Positions 44,309 to 52,481 of a DNA stretch of 64,000 nucleotides are shown piece after piece (the stretch's first letter is position 1; every line of letters starts with the position of its first letter). The DNA is from Herbaspirillum robiniae (GTDB lineage: Bacteria > Pseudomonadota > Gammaproteobacteria > Burkholderiales > Burkholderiaceae_D). The position numbers and the translations under genes are program-made. The stretch covers positions 541,235 to 605,234 of the forward strand of contig NZ_NJGU01000004.1 in NCBI RefSeq assembly GCF_002213415.1. The letters are read 5' to 3'. The notes below the pieces were generated by a model, which was not told where the DNA came from, made no database searches, and saw only the letters and a program-made list of their open reading frames with translations.

Positions 44309-44328
44309 TTGACGCCATTTTGCGTCAA
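44309..44328. promoter_or_regulatory. Perfect dyad between isochorismatase and MFS genes
   Basis: TTGACGC and GCGTCAA are separated by 6 bases (44309-44315 and 44322-44328), 40 bases before the MFS start and 56 before the hydrolase start. The central place suits one regulator controlling both genes; the GlxA-type regulator just after the MFS gene is a candidate. Confidence 0.6.
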
Positions 44329-44367
44329 ATCGACAATTTTTCCATCGACACATTCCGGAGCAATTCG

Positions 44368-45654
44368 ATGACAAGCCAGCAATCCCAGCATGATAAGACG
44401 CCTTCCTTACCCGACGCTTATGCGGCCGCAGCGTCGGTGGCCACCGGCAAGCGCAATGCGGCCGTGCTGGCGGTGTGCCAGGGCTTGTTTACCTGCGCGA
44501 TCTCGATCGACCTGACGCTGACCGCGCTGACCGGCTGGCAACTGGCGCCGGACAAGTCGCTGGCGACCCTGCCGTTCGCCCTGATCACGGTGGCCGGCGC
44601 GGTGGTGACCTGGTTCGCGGCCTTCCTGATCCAGCGCCTGGGGCGGCGCCTTTCCTTCGCGCTGGGCGCGGCCAGCTGCTGCGCGGGCGGGCTGATCTCG
44701 GTGTGGTCGGTATTCCATGGTCATTTCTGGACCTTCTGCGCCGGCACCGCGCTGGTGGGCGTGTTCCAGGCTTTCGCCCAGTACTACCGGCTGGCGGCGG
44801 CCGATGCGGTGACCGACGAGTTCAAGGGCCGCGCCATTTCCACCGTGCTGACCGGCGGCGTGATCGCCGCCATCATCGGTCCGGCGCTGGCGGCCTGGAG
44901 CAAGGACCTGTTCCCGGCGGCGCTGTTCTCCGGCGCTTACCTGGTGGTGGCGGCCATGGGCCTGCTGTCGGTGCTGGTGCTGCTGCTGTTCTATCGCGAC
45001 ATGGCCGCGCTGCCGGCGGCAACCGGAGTCCAGGCCGCGCACGCGCCGCCGCGGCCGCTGGGCGTCATCGTGCGCACCCCGGTGTTCGTCGCCTCGGTGG
45101 CCAACAACGTGGCGGGCTCGATGATCATGATGTTCATCATGACGGCCGCTCCGCTGGCGGCGGTGGCCTGCCATCACGGCATCGACGACGGCGCCGCCAT
45201 CATCCAGTGGCACCTGATCGGCATGTATGCGCCATCTTTCTTCGCCGGGCGGCTGATCAAGCGCTTCGGCCTCGGTGCGGTGCTGCTGGCCGGGCTGGCG
45301 CTGAACCTGGCGTGCGCCGTGACGGCGATGGCCTCGACCAGCCTGCCGGCGTTTTATGCGGCGCTGCTGTTCCTGGGCGTGGGGTGGAATTTCAGCCTGG
45401 TCGGCGGCACGACCTTGCTGGCGCAGTCCTATGCGCCGTCCGAGCGGGCCAAGACCCAGGGGTTCTCCGAGCTGCTGCGTTACGGCGCGACCGCGCTGGC
45501 CACCCTGGGCGCCGGTCCCTTGCTGGCGCGCTTCGGCTGGGAAACCCTCAATGCGGCGATCCTGCCGGTGCTGCTGCTGTGCGCGCTGGCGACCGGGCGC
45601 TGGATGCTGGCCGAGCGCGCAAACCGCCCGCAGGCGCTGCGCGGCTTGGGATAA
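44368..45654 (+). CDS. MFS transporter
   Basis: This 428-residue 12-helix major facilitator has FLIQRLGRRLSFALG as motif-A-like loop 2-3 and the equivalent RLIKRFGLGAVLL after helix 8. The N-terminal 30 residues are hydrophilic. It resembles YfcJ/NasA-neutral drug or metabolite carriers with no clear substrate. I chose MTSQQSQ as start; an upstream TTG lies inside the promoter dyad. The GlxA regulator gene follows after 39 bases. Confidence 0.9.
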   Translation: MTSQQSQHDKTPSLPDAYAAAASVATGKRNAAVLAVCQGLFTCAISIDLTLTALTGWQLAPDKSLATLPFALITVAGAVVTWFAAFLIQRLGRRLSFALGAASCCAGGLISVWSVFHGHFWTFCAGTALVGVFQAFAQYYRLAAADAVTDEFKGRAISTVLTGGVIAAIIGPALAAWSKDLFPAALFSGAYLVVAAMGLLSVLVLLLFYRDMAALPAATGVQAAHAPPRPLGVIVRTPVFVASVANNVAGSMIMMFIMTAAPLAAVACHHGIDDGAAIIQWHLIGMYAPSFFAGRLIKRFGLGAVLLAGLALNLACAVTAMASTSLPAFYAALLFLGVGWNFSLVGGTTLLAQSYAPSERAKTQGFSELLRYGATALATLGAGPLLARFGWETLNAAILPVLLLCALATGRWMLAERANRPQALRGLG

Positions 45655-45693
45655 CATGCCATGCATGACCTGCGCCTTATCGCCGGGGGCGGC

Positions 45694-46698
45694 ATGAATC
45701 CGCCCCGTTCCTCCCCGTTTGCCGGGCCGCCGCGCCATATCGTGCTGCTGGCCAACGACGGCATGAACCTGCTCGACCTGTGCGGGCCGTTGCAGGCCCT
45801 CTCCACCGCGCGGCGCCAGGATCCCGAGGCCTATCGCATCCATGTGGTGTCGGCCGCGGGCGGTGCGGTGGTCACCGGCGCCGGGCTGCCGGTCGCCACC
45901 GAATCGCTGGCGCAGTTCGAGGCAAAGCTCGGGGACGGCGAGCGCATCCACACGCTGGTGGCGCCGGGCGGCAGCACCAGTGAGCGCTTCGTCACCAATC
46001 CGGCGCTGGTGGACTGGATACGCGAACGCGCCCCGCAGGCGCAGCGCGTGTGTTCGGTCTGCACCGGCGCCTTCTACCTGGCCGAGGCCGGCCTGCTGGA
46101 CGGTTTGCGCGTGACCACGCACTGGGCGTGGGCCGAGCAGCTGCAACGCGCCTATCCGGCGCTGCAGGTCGATCCCGACCCCATCTTCATCCGCCAGGGC
46201 CGCATCTGGACCTCGGCCGGGGTGACCGCGGGCATCGATCTCGCGCTGGCGCTGGTGGAGCAGGATCTCGGACACCAGAAGGCCATCGCCGTGGCCCGCC
46301 AGCTGGTGGTATTCGTCAAGCGCCCGGGCGGCCAGTCGCAGTTCAGCGCGCCGCTGGCCTCACAGGCGGCCGGCGCCGGCCGCTTTGCCGAACTGCACGC
46401 CTGGATCGCGGCCAACCTGGGCGAGGACCTGCGCGTGGAGTCCCTGGCCGGGCGGGTCAACATGAGCCCGCGCACCTTCGCTCGCGCCTATGTGGCCGAG
46501 ACCGGCCGCACGCCCGCGCGCACGGTTGAACTGATGCGGCTTGAAGCGGCGCGCCGGGCGCTGGAAGAGACCTCGCTGCCGTTGAAACGCATCGCCACCG
46601 ATGCCGGCTACGGGGAAGAGCAGAACCTGCGCCGGGTGTTCCAGCGCCAGCTGGGCGTCAGCCCCGCGCAATACCGCGAGCGCTTCTCGGCGCATTGA
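45694..46698 (+). CDS. GlxA-family AraC transcriptional regulator
   Basis: The 334-residue regulator has an N-terminal DJ-1/PfpI-like domain (IVLLANDGMNLLDLCGPLQAL, with the nucleophile-elbow-like VCSVCTGAFYLAEAGLL) and a C-terminal AraC double helix-turn-helix (VNMSPRTFARAYVAETGRTP and GYGEEQNLRRVFQRQLGV). It probably senses a small molecule. An in-frame ATG at 45661 is possible, but GGGGGCGG just before 45694 favours the latter. It may regulate the MFS/isochorismatase pair. Confidence 0.9.
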   Translation: MNPPRSSPFAGPPRHIVLLANDGMNLLDLCGPLQALSTARRQDPEAYRIHVVSAAGGAVVTGAGLPVATESLAQFEAKLGDGERIHTLVAPGGSTSERFVTNPALVDWIRERAPQAQRVCSVCTGAFYLAEAGLLDGLRVTTHWAWAEQLQRAYPALQVDPDPIFIRQGRIWTSAGVTAGIDLALALVEQDLGHQKAIAVARQLVVFVKRPGGQSQFSAPLASQAAGAGRFAELHAWIAANLGEDLRVESLAGRVNMSPRTFARAYVAETGRTPARTVELMRLEAARRALEETSLPLKRIATDAGYGEEQNLRRVFQRQLGVSPAQYRERFSAH

Positions 46699-46710
46699 GC
46701 GGTTTCAGGT

Positions 46711-48003
46711 TCAGGCAGAGGGCGGCGTGCTCGCCTCCGACAGGAAGCGTCGGCTTTCAGCCCGCACGCCATCGGCGATCCGCTCCCAGGTGCGGGCCGG
46801 GAAATCCGCCGGCAGTTGCGCCTGCACCTGGTCGAGCGCCGTTGGCGCGCGCTGCGCCAGTGCCAGCATCGCCTGCCAGGTCGCCTGGCCGCCATGCTTC
46901 ATCGCCAGCTGGCGCCAGTGGCGGGCCTCGATGGTGTGGAAATGGCGATGCGGGTTTTTCGAACGTATCGTCATCGCCGGACCGGCCTGGCGCGCCCGGA
47001 ACTGGTTGGCGCCGTTGCCGAAGTAGGGCCACATGGAGATCACGTCGTAGAGCGGCGTCATCTCGTAGCGGCCGCCGGCATGCAGGTGCAGGGAAAAGTT
47101 CTTGGCGTGGCCGTCGGTGGCCGCCAGCAGGCAGAAGGCCAGTTGCGCCAGCAGGAAATAAGCCTTGTCGCCCCTGTCGCCGCTGCCATTGAGCAGGGCC
47201 AGGCAGTGCTCCAGCCCCGGGCCGCCGTGGCTTTCATACTTCATCGACGGCGCCAGCCCCAGCGCCTGGCAGAAATCTTCCTGCGGCAGGCGCGCGATCC
47301 AGCGGCCGCCATCCATCCACGCCCGGTCGAAGCGTTCCACCGCCAATACCGTATGCGGGCCGAAACGCTCGATCGACGCCTCGGCCGCCGGCAGGCCGAG
47401 CGCGGCCAGGATGCGCGAGCACAGCCATTCGTTATGGACCGAATCGCCGGCGTCGACGCGCCGCATGGCGCCGCCGATCAGGCCCAGCGGCAGCTTGATG
47501 ATGTGGGTGGTGGGCGTGGCGCCGTGCGGGCGACACCATTTGCCGTTGTGGCGGGTCAGGGCGGTCTTCTCCTGGGCGCCGGCGATGGAGATGCGCAGGT
47601 CCTCTGTAGGCAGTGGCAGAACATTCTCGTCGCTCAAGGGAGTGCAGAAGATATTTTTCCATCCTTCGGGCTCTAGGTCCTCCGGCAATAATTGGACTGC
47701 ACCAATGCAATCACGTCCGATGGCACGTAGGAGATCAAAAGCATCCGAGGATGTCGTCGCGAACTGTCGTGCCAGGCGATGGCGTACCGCCATCTCGTCT
47801 GGCAGCAAATTATCAAAGTAATTTCTGACTGTATTGCCTCGAACTTCAAGCGAGCTAGTAAGTGGAAGAGATAAAGATAGCGGACGAAAATGCGGCGAGT
47901 CGACCCAACTGTCGGAATACCTAAAGGAATGAGTTTGCCTGTCGACGCTCCATGTCCCAACAAATTCACCATTCATCCAAGTTCTTAGGGATTTCACTAC
48001 CAT
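46711..48003 (-). CDS. hipA: HipA-family toxin kinase
   Basis: This 430-residue serine/threonine kinase toxin is of a type II toxin-antitoxin pair; HipA proteins phosphorylate glutamyl-tRNA synthetase and induce dormancy. The Gly-rich loop is ISIAGAQEKTAL (138-149), the catalytic motif DGHAKNFS is at 297-304 and the metal Asp is in LYDVIS (320). It overlaps hipB by 7 bases. The first 130 codons are distinctly AT-rich (24 of 60 bases G/C at 47821-47880) while the rest matches the genome (38 of 60 at 47221-47280), so the gene looks like a mosaic. Confidence 0.92.
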   Translation of the reverse strand: MVVKSLRTWMNGEFVGTWSVDRQTHSFRYSDSWVDSPHFRPLSLSLPLTSSLEVRGNTVRNYFDNLLPDEMAVRHRLARQFATTSSDAFDLLRAIGRDCIGAVQLLPEDLEPEGWKNIFCTPLSDENVLPLPTEDLRISIAGAQEKTALTRHNGKWCRPHGATPTTHIIKLPLGLIGGAMRRVDAGDSVHNEWLCSRILAALGLPAAEASIERFGPHTVLAVERFDRAWMDGGRWIARLPQEDFCQALGLAPSMKYESHGGPGLEHCLALLNGSGDRGDKAYFLLAQLAFCLLAATDGHAKNFSLHLHAGGRYEMTPLYDVISMWPYFGNGANQFRARQAGPAMTIRSKNPHRHFHTIEARHWRQLAMKHGGQATWQAMLALAQRAPTALDQVQAQLPADFPARTWERIADGVRAESRRFLSEASTPPSA

Positions 48004-48326
48004 GCACCTTTTTTTCGGGGGGATGTAGTGGTAGGCATGGGAGTCAAATTACTTGAGCCGCCGATCTTTGGTCCAGAAATTGCCGGAGTCGTTGGAATGC
48101 CGCAGTTCAGCGGGCGTATTCCGACCGAAGCGTTAAGGGCAGACAGAATTTTCAGCAGCTGATTGAATTGGACGGTGCCGGGGTTAGCCTCAATTTCTGC
48201 GATACGTGCCTGACTTACCCCGATGAGCTCTCCCAATTGAGCCTGAGTAAGTTGTCGCTGCCTGCGTAGAGCGCGTAGATGTTCTCGCAACTGGGCGGGA
48301 AGAGTGATTGGGAGAAAGTGCGTCAT
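47997..48326 (-). CDS. hipB: HipB-type XRE antitoxin
   Basis: This 109-residue antitoxin has a Cro/CI helix-turn-helix (LTQAQLGELIGVSQARIAEIEAN) and a long flexible C-terminal tail that in this family occupies the toxin. It binds HipA and represses the operon. The tail (PLNCGIPTTPAISGPKIGGS and on) is Pro/Thr-rich. It is AT-richer than the chromosome average, like the 5' third of hipA. A dyad-like operator lies upstream. Confidence 0.9.
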   Translation of the reverse strand: MTHFLPITLPAQLREHLRALRRQRQLTQAQLGELIGVSQARIAEIEANPGTVQFNQLLKILSALNASVGIRPLNCGIPTTPAISGPKIGGSSNLTPMPTTTSPRKKGAW

Positions 48327-48335
48327 GGTTTGGAG

Positions 48336-48369
48336 TATTCGTAAGGAGGCTGTGCCGCCTCACAGAATA
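48336..48369. promoter_or_regulatory. Candidate HipB operator
   Basis: Nested inverted repeats TATTC...GAATA (48336-48340, 48365-48369) and GAGGC...GCCTC (48346-48350, 48357-48361) sit 10-45 bases before the hipB start. Their axes differ by one base. The place suits autoregulation. Confidence 0.5.
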
Positions 48370-48398
48370 ACGGTGGCACCAAATATGCCAGTACTGTC

Positions 48399-49322
48399 TT
48401 AGTGCGATTTTTCAGTCCCCTCCAATGTTTTCAGCTCCGCCAACGAATCCAGCCACCACGACAGCGCCGGTCCCGCCTTGTGATCCGGCTTGTAGACGCA
48501 CTGCACCGGCAGTTCGGCGCCTTGCGGCGGATGGTGGGTGGTGGTGATGGTCACCAGGCGGCCGGCGTCGAGGTCGTCCCGTACCACGTGCAGCGGCATG
48601 TTGCCCCAGCCCATGCCGGCGCGCAGCAGGGCGTGCTTGGTGCCGAGGTCACTCATGCGCCAGGTCAGGCGCGAATGCACCGAGAAGTCCTGGCGCGCGG
48701 TCAGTTCGCTACGGTCGGAGAGCACCAGCTGGGTTTGCTGCGACAGCAGTTTTTCCGAGATCCGCCCCTTGACCTGCGCCAGCGCGTGATGCGGCGCCAC
48801 TACCGCCACCAGGCGCACGCTGGGCAACGTGATGCGCAGGAGGTTGGGCGGCGTGGTCGGCAGGGTGCCGAGGATGCCCAGCATGGCGCGCCCGTCCAGC
48901 ACGCGCTCGGCGACCGCGCCCAGGGCTTCGATCTCCAGCCTTACCGTGACGGCGGGGAAGGCGTCGCGAAAGCGCCTGAGCAGATCCACCAGGCAGCCGG
49001 TGGGGAAGAACACGTCCACCGCCAGCGCCACTTCCAGCTCCTGCCCCCTGGCATACGAGTTGGCCCGCACCTGCAGCGAATCCACATGGTCCAGCACCTG
49101 CCGGGCGTCGGCCAGCAACGCCACGCCGGGATCGGTCAGTTGCGGACGGTAGCCGCTGCGGTCGAACAGCATCACGCCCAACTGATCCTCCAGCGAGGCG
49201 ATGGCGTAGCTGACGGCCGACTGCGCGCGCGCCAGCTTGCGGGCGGCCGCCAGGAAGCTGCCGCTGTCGGCGACCTGGACGAAGACGCGCAACTGGTCCA
49301 GCGAGAGACGTTCGATGTTCAT
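48399..49322 (-). CDS. LysR-family transcriptional regulator
   Basis: The 307-residue regulator has the helix-turn-helix FVQVADSGSFLAAARKLARAQSAVSYAI at the N terminus and an effector domain beginning VALAVDVFFP. It is divergent from doxX-pirin-pirin and two clean dyads lie between, so it most likely controls them. In other proteobacteria similar LysR-pirin-DoxX groups respond to electrophiles or phenolic compounds; that is only an analogy here. Confidence 0.92.
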   Translation of the reverse strand: MNIERLSLDQLRVFVQVADSGSFLAAARKLARAQSAVSYAIASLEDQLGVMLFDRSGYRPQLTDPGVALLADARQVLDHVDSLQVRANSYARGQELEVALAVDVFFPTGCLVDLLRRFRDAFPAVTVRLEIEALGAVAERVLDGRAMLGILGTLPTTPPNLLRITLPSVRLVAVVAPHHALAQVKGRISEKLLSQQTQLVLSDRSELTARQDFSVHSRLTWRMSDLGTKHALLRAGMGWGNMPLHVVRDDLDAGRLVTITTTHHPPQGAELPVQCVYKPDHKAGPALSWWLDSLAELKTLEGTEKSH

Positions 49323-49341
49323 GGCGGGCTCTTTTCAAACT

Positions 49342-49380
49342 ATATCTAATAATCAGATATTGATTATAAAAAGATAATCA
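49342..49380. promoter_or_regulatory. Twin operator dyads for the LysR/doxX-pirin promoter
   Basis: ATATCT-N7-AGATAT (49342-49360) contains the canonical LysR T-N11-A box; directly after it lies TGATTAT-N6-ATAATCA (49361-49380). Both are perfect inverted repeats in an AT-rich block 20 bases from the LysR start. This fits a recognition site plus an activation site. Confidence 0.75.
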
Positions 49381-49534
49381 GTTTTTTGTCTGAAGGATTT
49401 TGCCTATTCTGTCGTCACTGGCTCAGCGACATGCAAAACGAAAGACGAGCAAGCGAAAGCCGGCGCAGTTGAGCAGAAGCAACAAGAAGACAAACCAAGG
49501 AACACTTCAACCCTATCTACGAAAGAGGCACATC

Positions 49535-49930
49535 ATGATCACCAACTACAACACCTTCCGCATCGGCCGCATCCTGCTGGCATCGCTGTTCGTCATCTCC
49601 GGCATCTTCAAGATCATCGGTTTCAACGGCACGGTCGGTTACTTCACCAGCCTGGGCCTGCCGGTACCCACCATTGCGGTGCTGGTCACGATCCTGGTCG
49701 AAGTCGGCGGCGGCCTGCTGCTGATGACCGGTCGCGGCGTCAAGCCGGTGGCGCTGATCATCGCGCTGTTCACGGTCGGCGCGACGCTCTCGGCCCACCA
49801 TTTCTGGACCCTGGACGGCGCCGCCGCGCAAGCGCAACTGACGCACTTCCTGAAGAACGTGTCGATCATCGGCGCCTTGCTGCTGGTCTCGACCATCGAC
49901 ACCGAAGCCCAGCCGGAACAGCGTCGTTGA
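49535..49930 (+). CDS. DoxX-family membrane protein
   Basis: This 131-residue membrane protein has four helices (FRIGRILLASLFVISGIFKIIG, then helices at about 45-65, 70-90 and 105-122). DoxX proteins form oxidoreductase complexes in thiol/oxidative stress defence or quinone metabolism. GAAAGAGG precedes the ATG; the longer upstream frame reads through the 5' leader. It is the first gene of the LysR-controlled group. Confidence 0.9.
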   Translation: MITNYNTFRIGRILLASLFVISGIFKIIGFNGTVGYFTSLGLPVPTIAVLVTILVEVGGGLLLMTGRGVKPVALIIALFTVGATLSAHHFWTLDGAAAQAQLTHFLKNVSIIGALLLVSTIDTEAQPEQRR

Positions 49931-50012
49931 TCCGTCCGCTGTCATAACGAGAACCCGAACCACCCCCTGGCCCGTTCCCACAAGGAGCGGGCCGACCACA
50001 GGAGAAATGCAA

Positions 50013-50870
50013 ATGAGCACCACCGCATACACCCGCCAGATCGAACGCCTGGTCAACGGCATCCCGACCCAGGATGGCGCCGGCGTCAGCCTGACCCGTG
50101 TGCTGACCCACGACCTGCAGCGCCGCCTGGACCCGTTCCTGATGCTGGACGCCTTCCATTCCGACGAGCCCAGCGATTACCTGGCCGGCTTCCCCGACCA
50201 TCCGCACCGTGGCTTCGAAACCGTGACCTACATGCTGGCCGGCCGCATGCGCCACCGCGACAACGCCGGCAATGAAGGCCTGCTGGAGCCGGGCGGCATG
50301 CAGTGGATGACCGCCGGCCGCGGCCTGGTGCACTCGGAGCTGCCGGAACAGGAAAACGGCCTGATGAGCGGCTTCCAGCTGTGGGTCAACCTGGCAGGCA
50401 AGGACAAGATGACCGAACCGGGCTACAGCGACATTCCCTCGGCCGGGATTCCGGAAGTGCAGCCGCAGCCGGGCGTGAAGGCGCGGGTATTGGCGGGCGA
50501 GGCCTTCGGCACCGCCGGCGCGATCCGCCGCGACACCACCGAGCCGCTGTACCTGGACCTGGCGCTGGAAGCCGGCGTGACGCTGGACCTGCCGCTCCCG
50601 GCCACGCACAATGCCTTCCTGTACGTGTATGAAGGCAAGCTGGCGGTGGGCGACGGCGACACCCGTGCGGCAGAAGCCGGGCGTATGGCGGTGCTGTCCA
50701 ACGCCGTGGGTTCGACGGGCGTGAAGGTGCGCGCCGAAGAGGGCAGCCGCTTCCTGCTGATCGCCGGCAAGCCGCTGAATGAGCCGATCGCCCAGTGGGG
50801 CCCGTTCGTGATGAACACCCGCGAACAGGTCGAGCAGGCCATCGACGATTTCCGCGCCGGCCGTTTCTGA
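50013..50870 (+). CDS. Pirin-family bicupin protein
   Basis: This 285-residue pirin has two cupin domains. The metal site is HPHRGFETVTYML (His, His) with HSE further on in GRGLVHSELP, the iron-binding arrangement of YhhW-type pirins with quercetin 2,3-dioxygenase activity. The ATG at 50013 is 8 bases after AGGAG; an ATG at 50007 is too close. A second pirin gene follows after 91 bases. Confidence 0.92.
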   Translation: MSTTAYTRQIERLVNGIPTQDGAGVSLTRVLTHDLQRRLDPFLMLDAFHSDEPSDYLAGFPDHPHRGFETVTYMLAGRMRHRDNAGNEGLLEPGGMQWMTAGRGLVHSELPEQENGLMSGFQLWVNLAGKDKMTEPGYSDIPSAGIPEVQPQPGVKARVLAGEAFGTAGAIRRDTTEPLYLDLALEAGVTLDLPLPATHNAFLYVYEGKLAVGDGDTRAAEAGRMAVLSNAVGSTGVKVRAEEGSRFLLIAGKPLNEPIAQWGPFVMNTREQVEQAIDDFRAGRF

Positions 50871-50961
50871 TACGCAGGTCAAGAGAGCTACCCAGTCCAA
50901 CAAAACAGGCGCACGTCCGAGGCATTTCCGATAAGCGGCGTGCGCCGCCAGGGAGAACACC

Positions 50962-51840
50962 ATGAGCAACATCCGTCACATGATCCACGGTCTGACCCGC
51001 GACATCGGTTTCCCGGTGCGCCGCCTGCTGCCGGCGGCCGCCGCGCGCACCGTCGGTCCCTTCGTCTTCTTCGATCACATGGGGCCGGTCGAATTCGACG
51101 CCGGCACCACCGAGGGCGACGTCCGCCCGCACCCGCACATCGGCCTGGCCACCGTGACCTACCTGTTCTCGGGCGCCATGATGCACCGCGACAGCCTGGG
51201 CGTGGTCCAGCGCATCACCCCCGGTGCGGTCAACTGGATGTCGGCCGGCCGCGGCATCGTCCATTCCGAACGCATTCCGGACGACATCCGCGAGCAGAAG
51301 GTGCCGGTGCACGGCCTGCAGATGTGGGTGGCGCTGCCGGCCGACGAAGAGATCTGCGATCCGCTGTTCCGCCATTACGCCTCGGAAGAGATGCCGACCG
51401 CGCAGGTGGGCGGCGCCAGGCTGCACGTGCTGGCCGGCGCGGCCTTCGGCGTCAGTTCGCCGGTGGTGACGTCCAGCCCGACGCTGTATGTGGCCGGCAG
51501 CACCCAGGACGGAGCCGAACTGGAGATCCCGGCCGACGTCACCGAACGCGCGGTCTACGTGGTCAAGGGCGAAGTGACGCTGGACGGCAAGCGCCTGGAA
51601 GCCGGTACGCTGGCGATCCTGGAGCCGGGCGCGGCGGTCGCCTTCAAGGCGGTAGGCGAGACCGTCTTCATGCTGCTGGGCGGCGAGCCGCTGGATGGCC
51701 CGCGCTTCGTGTGGTGGAATTTCGTGGCGACCTCCAAGGACAAGATCGAAGCCGCCAAGGAAGCCTGGAACAACCGCAACAAGGACGTCTTCCCGGACAT
51801 CCCCGGCGAGACCGAATGGATTCCGCTGCCGGTGCATTGA
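50962..51840 (+). CDS. Pirin-family bicupin protein (second)
   Basis: This 292-residue pirin differs clearly from its neighbour: HPHIGLATVTYLFSG and GRGIVHSERIP give the metal ligands, and it has the C-terminal segment typical of the longer pirins (WWNFVATSKDKIEAAKEAW). Pirins use Fe for redox sensing or dioxygenase reactions. A strong terminator follows, closing the doxX-pirin-pirin operon. Confidence 0.92.
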   Translation: MSNIRHMIHGLTRDIGFPVRRLLPAAAARTVGPFVFFDHMGPVEFDAGTTEGDVRPHPHIGLATVTYLFSGAMMHRDSLGVVQRITPGAVNWMSAGRGIVHSERIPDDIREQKVPVHGLQMWVALPADEEICDPLFRHYASEEMPTAQVGGARLHVLAGAAFGVSSPVVTSSPTLYVAGSTQDGAELEIPADVTERAVYVVKGEVTLDGKRLEAGTLAILEPGAAVAFKAVGETVFMLLGGEPLDGPRFVWWNFVATSKDKIEAAKEAWNNRNKDVFPDIPGETEWIPLPVH

Positions 51841-51930
51841 AGCGGGTTGAAGAGGTGCCAATGCGGGGTTAAGGAGGCGTAGAAAAGGCGTGAAAGCGGC
51901 GCCAAGGCCGGATGCTTTTCCCCAAAACAA

Positions 51931-51967
51931 AACCGCCTGCCGCAGTCGTTGCGGCAGGCGGTTTTTT
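51931..51967. terminator. Strong bidirectional terminator
   Basis: A perfect 14-bp stem (51931-51944 with 51950-51963) and 5-base loop lies between the second pirin gene (+) and the 96-residue gene (-), with A-rich and T-rich flanks. Confidence 0.95.
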
Positions 51968-51978
51968 GTCGGCCCGAC

Positions 51979-52269
51979 TCAGAGCAGGCCGATGATGCGG
52001 CCCATCTCGGTGATGTAGGGGCTGTCCTTGAGCACCGCGTTCTCGACGCTGTCGGCGGCGCGGCGCAGCGATTGCCAGGAATCCTGCACTGCGCCCGCAT
52101 GCGGCTCCGGCGCTTCCAGGTGGGCTTTCAGGCGGGCGATGTCCTCGTGCAGCTGCCGCGCCTCGTTGCTGCCGGCGGGCAGTTTCTGCAGTTCCAGCTC
52201 GAATTCGCCCACCATCTCCAGCAGCCGCTGGTGGTCGAAGCGCGGCGTTTGCGCTTGCTGTTCGCTCAT
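51979..52269 (-). CDS. Small helical hypothetical protein (DUF4404-like)
   Basis: This 96-residue acidic, Leu/Glu-rich protein with no signal peptide is probably a helical bundle or coiled coil (LLEMVGEFELELQKLPAG, LHEDIARLKAHLEAPE). The layout resembles DUF4404 proteins, whose role is unknown. The start MSEQQAQT is fixed by AAGGAGATTAC before the ATG. It ends in the shared bidirectional terminator. Confidence 0.8.
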   Translation of the reverse strand: MSEQQAQTPRFDHQRLLEMVGEFELELQKLPAGSNEARQLHEDIARLKAHLEAPEPHAGAVQDSWQSLRRAADSVENAVLKDSPYITEMGRIIGLL

Positions 52270-52481
52270 GTAATCTCCTTCGGTGGTTGGCCGGTCTTCA
52301 TCATAGGCCCATTGGCCCGGCGCGGGCGGAAAAAACGACCGGCATTTGCCCGGCATCAAATCTCCAGGGTTGGTTGCCGCCGGCAAACGGAAGTTCCGGA
52401 GCGGCGCGGCGGCCCCGCTTTGTTACACTGGCGGCTGTTTTCGGCGCCCTCATGGCGCCGCGCATACCGGATACCAGATTC

